Shown here piece by piece: positions 5,824 through 11,783 of a stretch of DNA of 11,783 nt. Positions within the stretch are counted from its first letter, which is position 1, and every line of letters begins with the position of its first letter. This DNA is from Bacteroidota bacterium (GTDB lineage: Bacteria; Bacteroidota; Bacteroidia; Bacteroidales; GCA-2748055). The position numbers were made by a program, and so were the translations under genes. The DNA is taken from the NCBI GenBank assembly GCA_030642565.1, contig DAOWNM010000048.1, positions 1 to 11,783 on the forward strand, read 5' to 3'. The notes under the pieces were generated by a model. The model ran no database searches. It saw only the letters and a list, made by a program, of their open reading frames with translations, and was not told the origin of the DNA.

Positions 5824-7163
5824 TGGCTGGTCAGCTGGCCTGAATTTTCACAATCGCTGAATGCAGTATCAACACGGATATAGGTGGACTCTCTCTTCTC
5901 TGCATACCAGGCCTTCATCACCTCGTTGTTTTTATACATCAATGCCATATTCTGAAGCAGCATGTAATCCTGCTTCAGATTGGCACGATGCGGCTCGGTC
6001 CTCGATTTCAGGAGGAGCATCTTGTAGCACAGCTTATGGTTATGATCGGTCGATTCGTAGGGTTCAGTGAGATCATTCACCTCCATGTTCCGGATCATAT
6101 AGTAATCCTTGGTGGGCAACTGGTCCAGTTCAAAGGTTGATGCCATTGTTTGCGGATTTACGAGCAATCCACCGTTTACACTTGTCTGGGGGTCTTCAGA
6201 ATATCGTTTCGCGGCCCAGTCAAATGAGATAGAGTCGGCCTCGATTACAGTTTTCAGACTATCCATCTTATAGATGGCCTTCTGTCGGGCATTGGCATCG
6301 GCCTTTGGATTCATCAGGATATGTCTGGTATTGGCCATGTCGCCCCGACGCTCCACCATCTGTATGATATGGTAGCCAAAAGAGCTCTCCACGATTTTGG
6401 ATACCTGTCCGGGCTTCAGTGACCAGGCGGCATCGGCATATGCTTTATCCAACTGGGAGCGCATCATGAATCCGATTTCGCCCCTGCGGGCGGCTTCAGG
6501 AGCCTCTGAATAGAGAATGGCCAGTGTTCCGAAATCCTCGCCCTCCTGGACACGTTTACGCAGTTCAAGCAGCCTCTCTTTTATCTCAAAAACAGCCTCG
6601 TTGCTGTAGTTGGGATAGGCCACTATCTGTGCCAGTTCCACCTCTGTGCTGATATAGGGGATGCTATCGGGATGCATGGAGCGGTAAAAACTTTTCACAT
6701 CGGATGGCGTGGTGGTCACATCCTCGGTAATGGATTTCCTTACCTGGTCAGTCACCATCTGTTCCCGGATCGCTTCCCGTAAATCGTCCTTGATATCGAA
6801 GATCGATTTATTGAAATAGTCTTCCATTTCATCCTCGCTTCCAAACTGGCCGATAAAATAGTTGAGACGTGACTCCATCTGCAACTCTACCATATCGGGA
6901 CCCACCTCCACACTATCTATCTTGGCCTGGGCCATCAGAAGCTTCCGCTCAATAAAGTGGTTGTAGATATCACAGCGAACACTTGAATTCACGTACTGCC
7001 CCGACATTTTCATCTGGAGATACTCCTGTTCTATATCTGACTGGAGGATGTGAAAATCTCCCACAACCCCTATAACTCTGTCTATAACCAGCGGCTGGGC
7101 CACTGCGTTTAAAGAGAGGAGTGCTCCCAGCAAAATAAATGCAAATCTTCTTTTCATGTTCAT
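5820..7163 (-). CDS. surA: Periplasmic chaperone/peptidyl-prolyl isomerase SurA
   Basis: SurA binds unfolded outer-membrane proteins in the periplasm and delivers them to the BAM machine. The protein has 447 residues from ATG 7163 (ATG 7157 gives MKRRFAF and is equally likely). A signal peptide covers residues 1-23, ending NAVAQ. The SurA N-terminal chaperone domain begins with VIDRVIGVVGDFHILQSDI (26-44) and runs to about 150. Parvulin domain 1 spans about 173-270, with GEDFGTLAILYSEAPEAARRGEIGF and SSFGYHIIQMVE. Its usual active-site histidine position reads AQIV instead of AHI, so this copy may be catalytically weak. Parvulin domain 2 starts at NTRHILMNP (278-286) and is degenerate after YSEDPQTSVNGG. 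The ATG shares one base with the stop of the preceding lipoprotein gene (TAATG), and its TGA overlaps the next ATG (ATGA), both signs of coupled translation. Confidence 0.9.
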   Translation of the reverse strand: MNMKRRFAFILLGALLSLNAVAQPLVIDRVIGVVGDFHILQSDIEQEYLQMKMSGQYVNSSVRCDIYNHFIERKLLMAQAKIDSVEVGPDMVELQMESRLNYFIGQFGSEDEMEDYFNKSIFDIKDDLREAIREQMVTDQVRKSITEDVTTTPSDVKSFYRSMHPDSIPYISTEVELAQIVAYPNYSNEAVFEIKERLLELRKRVQEGEDFGTLAILYSEAPEAARRGEIGFMMRSQLDKAYADAAWSLKPGQVSKIVESSFGYHIIQMVERRGDMANTRHILMNPKADANARQKAIYKMDSLKTVIEADSISFDWAAKRYSEDPQTSVNGGLLVNPQTMASTFELDQLPTKDYYMIRNMEVNDLTEPYESTDHNHKLCYKMLLLKSRTEPHRANLKQDYMLLQNMALMYKNNEVMKAWYAEKRESTYIRVDTAFSDCENSGQLTSQ

Positions 7164-8014
7164 TAACGGTAAATTTCAAACTGGTTCCTGGTCACACCAT
7201 CTGTATATACACGATGCTCCAACTCCTTGATAAATTGAATCTTGCGTTTATTCAGGATAATATTGGTAATATCTTTTGTAACCATCTCCACGGGAGCCAC
7301 CTCTCCCTCTGTCAGGTGATCGGTTATATGTACGAAATACCTGAAAAGAGAGTCGCTTGTCTCAATATTGCGATAACTTCTCAAGTACCTTGATGGATCC
7401 GAAATCTTCATGGGAAGCTGTACCTTGATGGAAGAAAAATTGATCCATGTATCGTTGAAGTCACTAAATTTTTCAGCATAGGTGAGGCAATATTTTTCAA
7501 TCTGGTCAAGATCCTCTTCGCGGTTGTTCCAGGACCAGCGTCGCAGTTGCTCCAGGCGAGGGGCAGAGAGGGGTACCTTGATAAAGGTGCCTTTGATCAC
7601 ATTCTGATTCAGCAGGAAGTTGTTGGGGTTTTCCTTGTAATAGGAGAGGATTTCGCTCTCAGTCACAACGGTATCCATCTTCTGCTGGAGTAGTTTCTGT
7701 CGATAGGTGAAAATCAGCAAAGAGCGGTGGTATTCCTCAATCTGTGTTTCAAAATCCATCTGCTCCTCGGTCAGAGCCTCTTCTGCCCTGTGCTTCATCA
7801 GCTGGTCCTTCACCCAGGTTTCAATATAACGTTTTGCAAGCAGCATACTATCCTGCGAATTTGTGCCTATGGGTATGACCTTCTCCAGATCAGAAGGGTA
7901 GAGGTACTGCTCAAATGCGCGTGCCACCGGAGCCTCAAGGTTGTTATCCGTAAACAGAGAACAGCCATGTACCATGAATAAAAAGAGTGTTATAAAAGGT
8001 ATAATGCTCCTCAT
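7163..8014 (-). CDS. SurA-like periplasmic lipoprotein without a recognisable parvulin domain
   Basis: The 283-residue product has a hydrophobic leader (residues 4-17) ending in V15-H16-G17-C18, a lipobox-like site, so Cys18 is the likely lipidated residue and the protein is membrane-anchored. The body is highly charged and helical-looking (long stretches such as RYIETWVKDQLMKHRAEEAL and EEYHRSLLIFTYRQKLLQQK), followed by TESEILSYYKENPNNFLLNQ, which resembles the helix and linker entering the PPIase part of SurA/PpiC/PrsA proteins. After that I see none of the parvulin hallmarks (HILI, GGDL, FGYHII). It sits between two SurA/PpiC-class genes, 2 bases after the upstream stop and overlapping surA by one base. 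I infer a chaperone-like subunit that has lost or never had isomerase activity. It could instead be a very divergent PPIase; this cannot be settled by eye. Confidence 0.8.
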   Translation of the reverse strand: MRSIIPFITLFLFMVHGCSLFTDNNLEAPVARAFEQYLYPSDLEKVIPIGTNSQDSMLLAKRYIETWVKDQLMKHRAEEALTEEQMDFETQIEEYHRSLLIFTYRQKLLQQKMDTVVTESEILSYYKENPNNFLLNQNVIKGTFIKVPLSAPRLEQLRRWSWNNREEDLDQIEKYCLTYAEKFSDFNDTWINFSSIKVQLPMKISDPSRYLRSYRNIETSDSLFRYFVHITDHLTEGEVAPVEMVTKDITNIILNKRKIQFIKELEHRVYTDGVTRNQFEIYR

Positions 8015-8016
8015 CC

Positions 8017-9972
8017 TTATGATTTTATCCTTTCGAGCAACTCCTGGTTAACCGTCACCGGATATTTCTCCTTCAGTGATTTCAACCATTCCGATTCCAG
8101 GTATTCCTGGTAGTCTGAAGTGATCTGACCGCGTGCCTCCTCCAGTTTTTTTGGTTCGGGCGACCGTACTCCCTTTACGATAACAAAAGTGCTTGTCTCC
8201 TCATTTTCAATCACCGGTCCGGATCCCTTAACGCCATTCCGTGAATCAATCATCTCATTATCACCCTTTTCGACCAGGTGGCGAGATACGATAATACAAG
8301 GGACCGTATCGTTGCTGCAGTATTTCGCATTCAGTGTCTCCTGGTCAAGTTTGCCTCTGGCAATTTTCTTGTAAACACTTTTGATTCCTGCTATATCAGC
8401 CCCCTTGGTACATTGTACAATGAATGCATCTGTACGTTCCTCCCACATATAGTTTTTTTTGTGCTCCTTGTGAAATGCCTCCAGTCCCAACGTATCGGTT
8501 ATGGCCAGGGACCAGACTCTCTGATCCATAATATCGAAAAGCAGAATTCCATCGTGATACTCTGCATAAATATACTTGAATTCCGGATATTTTTCAGGCA
8601 GCCTCTTCTCTTCATAGGCAATAACAACCTCATCAGAAAAGCTTTTATAGAGCAGATCTACCCATACCAGGGGATCTCTGGATTTCCCATGGTACTGCTT
8701 CTCTTCCATATATGCCGCAAATTCGCCGGTTAATACCTCCTGCTCCCCGATCTTTATCAAATGGCTGTTCAGCCTCTTTAAACCACCTGCTTTCCACCTG
8801 CCCAGTTGCAGAGTGGAATCGACCGCTTCGTAGAGTGGTTGTAGAGATTCGAGGTTCTCAACGAAATTATATTCACTCTTGAGTTTGGCAATAAAGTGAT
8901 CTGACCGGGCACTGTTGCGGTCGCTTCGGTCGATTTTTTGTTGCAACTCTGGTTTCATCTCTTCATAGGTGCCAATCTTCTTTTTATCTATTAATTTGAT
9001 AATATGCCATCCATAAAAAGATTTGAAGGGTTTGGAATAATCACCCTTTTTATCAATGGTAAAACAGGCATTTTCGAATTCGGGGATCATCCGTCCTGTT
9101 CCGAACCAGGGAATTTCCCCACTCGATCTGGCAGAACTTCTGTCATCGGAATGATGCTTGGCCAATGCTCCGAAATCGGTTCCCATCTGCAGACTGTCAT
9201 AAACCATCTGAACTTTTTCGTACGCCTCTTTTTTCTGATCTTCACCTATTCCCGAGGGTGTTCTGATAAAAATATGTGCTACCTTCACTGTTCCGCGGGC
9301 AGCTCTTCTGTCGTTCACCTTGATAATATGGTATCCATAATTGGTGCGGAAAGGCATACTTAATTGGCCCACCTGGGTGTTATAAGCCGCCGTTTCGAAA
9401 GGATAGACCATGGAAAAAACAGTGAAATAGTTTAGATCACCACCATTTTGCTGTACCGAGGCATCTTCAGATGTGGCCCTGGCAACAACTTCAAATGGTT
9501 CGCCACTCACAATCCGGCTCCTGATCTGCACGATCTTTTTATATGCAGCAAGGGTATCTTCAGGCGATGAATCTTCGGGAAGTCTGATCAGGATATGGCT
9601 TGCGCGAATATCGTATTTGGACCATTCGTAAGCCTCTTTCATCATCTCCTCTTTGGCCTTTTTATCGACCAGATAGGGTTTGGCCAGCTGCTTCCGGTAG
9701 CCTTCCAGTTCATTAATGAATTTGCTGGTGGTATCCATACCCAGTGATTCAGCCTCTTTTACCTTGATCTTGAAATTGATAAAGAGCTCGAGGTACGCTT
9801 CAGGTGATTGCCGGTTCAGCGACGATTCATTGTTATTTTTCTGGTAGATCCGTTCAAACTCATCCAGGGTTACCACCTCATCACCAATGGTCATCAGAAC
9901 CGGAGATGTCTGTCCAAAAAGTCCTGTTGCTATAAACAGCGTGAGGATAATAAAGAGCATGCTTTTTTTCAT
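8017..9972 (-). CDS. Large periplasmic peptidyl-prolyl isomerase with two parvulin domains
   Basis: This 651-residue protein starts at ATG 9972 with a Sec signal peptide (MKKSMLFIILTLFIATGLFG, cut near residue 21). After an N-terminal domain opening VLMTIGDEVVTLDEFERIYQ come two complete parvulin domains. The first spans about 123-218, with ASHILIRLP, SEDASVQQNGGDLNYF and FRTNYGYHIIKV. The second spans about 230-327, with VAHIFIRTP, SDDRSSARSSGEIPWFGTGR and FKSFYGWHIIKL. Both keep the His of the (A)(S/H)HI motif and the GYHII/GWHII ending, so both look catalytically competent. The remaining 320 residues are a long C-terminal region without a motif I recognise, carrying three cysteines (IVQCTKG, KYCSNDTVPC). 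Such proteins assist folding of periplasmic and outer-membrane proteins. It lies 44 bases after guaB and 2 bases before the lipoprotein gene. PpiC/PpiD-like naming is possible; the exact client set is unknown. Confidence 0.9.
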   Translation of the reverse strand: MKKSMLFIILTLFIATGLFGQTSPVLMTIGDEVVTLDEFERIYQKNNNESSLNRQSPEAYLELFINFKIKVKEAESLGMDTTSKFINELEGYRKQLAKPYLVDKKAKEEMMKEAYEWSKYDIRASHILIRLPEDSSPEDTLAAYKKIVQIRSRIVSGEPFEVVARATSEDASVQQNGGDLNYFTVFSMVYPFETAAYNTQVGQLSMPFRTNYGYHIIKVNDRRAARGTVKVAHIFIRTPSGIGEDQKKEAYEKVQMVYDSLQMGTDFGALAKHHSDDRSSARSSGEIPWFGTGRMIPEFENACFTIDKKGDYSKPFKSFYGWHIIKLIDKKKIGTYEEMKPELQQKIDRSDRNSARSDHFIAKLKSEYNFVENLESLQPLYEAVDSTLQLGRWKAGGLKRLNSHLIKIGEQEVLTGEFAAYMEEKQYHGKSRDPLVWVDLLYKSFSDEVVIAYEEKRLPEKYPEFKYIYAEYHDGILLFDIMDQRVWSLAITDTLGLEAFHKEHKKNYMWEERTDAFIVQCTKGADIAGIKSVYKKIARGKLDQETLNAKYCSNDTVPCIIVSRHLVEKGDNEMIDSRNGVKGSGPVIENEETSTFVIVKGVRSPEPKKLEEARGQITSDYQEYLESEWLKSLKEKYPVTVNQELLERIKS

Positions 9973-10016
9973 GTGGTCAAATTTGTTTAGTATAGAACGA
10001 TTGATAAACCTATATA

Positions 10017-11486
10017 TTATCTGCTGTAGTTGGGTGCCTCACGGGTGATGGTGACATCGTGCGGATGACTCTCCTGAACACCCGCATTGGTGACACGAAC
10101 AAATTGTGCCTTCTGCAGAGCAGAAATACTGGCTGCACCACAATAGCCCATACCGGCCCGCAATCCACCAATCATTTGATAGATCACCTCGGTAAGGCTT
10201 CCTTTGAAGGGTACGCGGGCGGCAATCCCTTCGGGAACCAGCTTTTTGATATCTTCCTCCATGTCCTGGAAATAGCGGTCCTTGGATCCATGCTGCATGG
10301 CTTCCAGTGAACCCATACCCCTGTATGATTTATATTTCCGGCCGTTGTAGATGATGGTTTCACCCGGGGACTCCTCCACACCGGCAAAAAGCGATCCGGC
10401 CATAATGGAGGAGGCACCTGCAGCCAGTGCTTTGACAATATCCCCGGAGTATCTGATTCCTCCGTCGGCGATGACCGGAATACCCGATCCTTTGATGGCA
10501 TGGGCCACATCGTAGATGGCTGTTAGCTGTGGAACACCCACTCCTGCAATAATCCTGGTGGTACAGATTGAACCCGGACCAATGCCCACTTTGACACCGT
10601 CTGTCCCGGCCTCAACCAGTGCTTTTGCAGCTGCTGCAGTAGCCACATTGCCCACCACAATATCCAGCTCCGGGAACTTCTTCTTTACCTTTTTCAGATT
10701 CTCAAACACTCCTGTGTGATGACCATGGGCCGTGTCAATGACCACTGCATCTACTCCGGCATTTTCCAGGGCGGTCACCCGTTCAAGAATATCTGCTGAG
10801 ACACCTACTGCAGCGGCCACCCGCAATCTACCCTTGCTATCCTTACAGGCGTTGGGACGGTCTTTCGATTTGGTGATATCCTTGTAGGTGATCAGTCCAA
10901 TCAACTTGTGGTTTCCATCTACAACAGGAAGCTTCTCAATTTTATGTGCCTGCAGAATCATGGCTGCCTCGGCCAGTCCCGTGTTACGGGTGGTGGTAAT
11001 GATATTTTCCACGGTCATCACCTCCTGGATGGCCCGCTCCATGTCTTGCTGGAACCTGAGGTCGCGGTTGGTTACAATGCCTATCAGTACATTCTTTTTA
11101 TCCACCACAGGTATCCCCCCGATCTTATACTCCTTCATCAGGTTCAGTGCATCACTTACTGTACCCTCTTTCCTGATGGTGATAGGTTCGTGGATCATCA
11201 CGCTCTCGGCACGTTTGACCCTTTTTACCTGCCTGATCTGCTCTTCCAGCGGCATGTTTTTATGAATGACACCAATCCCTCCTTCACGTGCAATGGTGAT
11301 GGCCATTTTCTCTTCGGTAACCGTATCCATGGCTGCCGACACAATGGGTGTGTTCAACGCAATGTTCCTGGAGAAGTGTGATTTGATACTTACCTCCCTG
11401 GGAAGAACCTCAGAGAAAGCGGGAAGTAACAACACATCATCGAAGGTGAGTCCTTCCGCGGCAATTTTATCCTGGGCAAACGACAT
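10017..11486 (-). CDS. guaB: Inosine-5'-monophosphate dehydrogenase (GuaB)
   Basis: IMP dehydrogenase oxidises IMP to XMP with NAD+, the committed step of guanine nucleotide synthesis, in the cytosol. The 489-residue length is standard. The start MSFAQDKIAAEGLTFDDVLL is the normal family N-terminus. The TIM barrel is split by a pair of CBS domains at about residues 93-205 (SVMIHEPITI and VMTVENIITTT), which bind nucleotides for allosteric control. The catalytic loop GPGSICTTRIIAGVGVPQ puts the active cysteine at 308. IMP-binding DGGIRYSGDI (341-350), the YRGMGSLEAM segment (388-397) and the flap arginine-tyrosine pair in SKDRYF (Arg404-Tyr405) are intact. It appears to be the first gene of the minus-strand operon that continues into the foldase genes after 44 bases, and it is divergent from recQ with only 27 bases between the chosen starts. 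Confidence 0.98.
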   Translation of the reverse strand: MSFAQDKIAAEGLTFDDVLLLPAFSEVLPREVSIKSHFSRNIALNTPIVSAAMDTVTEEKMAITIAREGGIGVIHKNMPLEEQIRQVKRVKRAESVMIHEPITIRKEGTVSDALNLMKEYKIGGIPVVDKKNVLIGIVTNRDLRFQQDMERAIQEVMTVENIITTTRNTGLAEAAMILQAHKIEKLPVVDGNHKLIGLITYKDITKSKDRPNACKDSKGRLRVAAAVGVSADILERVTALENAGVDAVVIDTAHGHHTGVFENLKKVKKKFPELDIVVGNVATAAAAKALVEAGTDGVKVGIGPGSICTTRIIAGVGVPQLTAIYDVAHAIKGSGIPVIADGGIRYSGDIVKALAAGASSIMAGSLFAGVEESPGETIIYNGRKYKSYRGMGSLEAMQHGSKDRYFQDMEEDIKKLVPEGIAARVPFKGSLTEVIYQMIGGLRAGMGYCGAASISALQKAQFVRVTNAGVQESHPHDVTITREAPNYSR

Positions 11487-11513
11487 TGTATGATAATTTG
11501 GTTATTTTTAAAT

Positions 11514-11783
11514 GTGGCAAAATTACAAAAAAAAAGCTTAGCAGATCGACAGGAAATCCGCCAGATTTTATCAGGTACCTGGGGATATGATGAATTCCGT
11601 CCCCTGCAGGAGGAGATCATCCTTTCCGTCCTCTCCGGAAAGGATACTCTGGCCCTGATGCCCACCGGGGGAGGGAAGTCTGTCACCTTTCAGGTTCCGG
11701 CCCTGGCCATGGAGGGGATCTGCATTGTAATTACCCCCCTGATTGCGCTAATGAAGGACCAGGTGGACCAGTTGCACCGGCTA
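11514..11783 (+). CDS. recQ: ATP-dependent DNA helicase RecQ (5' part; right edge cuts it)
   Basis: RecQ is a 3'-5' superfamily 2 helicase acting in recombination and replication-fork repair. Ninety codons are visible. They contain the RecQ motif 0 region WGYDEFRPLQEEII (residues 23-36), the Walker A motif MPTGGGKSVTFQVPAL (49-64) and motif Ia ITPLIALMKDQVDQL (73-87), all close to the family consensus. The start is uncertain. GTG 11514 gives about ten extra residues before the usual N-terminus. ATG 11490 is in frame but would put the start four bases from the divergent guaB ATG. No ATG lies nearer the conserved region. The remaining helicase, RQC and HRDC domains lie beyond the window. It is divergent from guaB, so regulatory sequences of the two genes must overlap. 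Confidence 0.93.
   Translation, partial: MAKLQKKSLADRQEIRQILSGTWGYDEFRPLQEEIILSVLSGKDTLALMPTGGGKSVTFQVPALAMEGICIVITPLIALMKDQVDQLHRL
11518..11525 (-). promoter_or_regulatory. Candidate -7 promoter element of the guaB operon
   Basis: On the minus strand the bases read TAATTTTG, an exact match to the Bacteroidota -7 consensus TAnnTTTG, 32 bases upstream of the guaB ATG. That would place the transcript start about 20-25 bases before the ATG, a normal leader. A TTG at the proper -33 spacing is not present; the upstream segment is instead a T-run and GC-mixed DNA. If recQ starts at 11514, this element lies inside recQ coding sequence. Confidence 0.45.

Noticed and set aside
8278..8733. 151-codon plus-strand open frame opposite the foldase
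   Set aside because: It is antisense to a well-supported coding region and shows no domain or start context; treated as a shadow frame.
9978..9985. CAAATTTG, near match to a -7 element before the double-parvulin gene
   Set aside because: It has a mismatch and lies five bases from the ATG, leaving no room for a leader; the gene more likely shares the guaB transcript.
10908..11381. 157-codon plus-strand open frame opposite guaB
   Set aside because: It is fully antisense to the highly conserved guaB CBS region; no independent coding evidence.

Overview
The window looks like chromosomal DNA from a member of the Bacteroidota, most likely Bacteroidales. The evidence is a PduO-type adenosyltransferase, DUF2795 protein, OstA-like protein and SurA/PpiC cluster of the kind seen in that group, starts without Shine-Dalgarno sequences, and exact TAnnTTTG promoter elements. 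It is densely packed core-genome DNA. I see no mobile element, CRISPR array, tRNA or rRNA, and no gene-free stretch longer than about 60 bases.

Layout: (1) recG, minus strand, 1-1909, runs off the left edge and lacks its C-terminal end. (2) Plus strand, 1957-4270: a class I SAM-dependent methyltransferase broken into two frames (1957-2130 and 2121-2672), a LolD/MacB-like ABC ATPase (2732-3430), a PduO-type cob(I)alamin adenosyltransferase (3427-3984) with no standard start codon, and a small DUF2795 protein (4049-4270) behind its own promoter. (3) Minus strand, 11486 down to 4291: apparent operon guaB, a large double-parvulin foldase, a SurA-like lipoprotein, surA, and an OstA/LptA-like gene interrupted by an in-frame TAA at 4657-4659. 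(4) recQ, plus strand, divergent from guaB and cut by the right edge.

The minus-strand operon joins purine synthesis (IMP dehydrogenase) to an envelope-biogenesis module. Three consecutive SurA/PpiC-class periplasmic proteins would escort outer-membrane proteins, and the OstA-like protein probably serves LPS transport. Gene junctions there are +2 nt, a 1-nt TAATG overlap and a 4-nt ATGA overlap, which implies co-transcription and translational coupling.

The most notable signal is three apparent gene lesions within about 2.6 kb (roughly 2.1-4.7 kb): a frameshift with probable small deletion, a lost start codon (ATGA to ATAA is the simplest explanation), and a premature in-frame stop. The flanking large genes read cleanly. 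This could be real decay, recoding or assembly error, and only read-level data can separate these. I did not find a convincing undescribed system; the rest is ordinary core genome.
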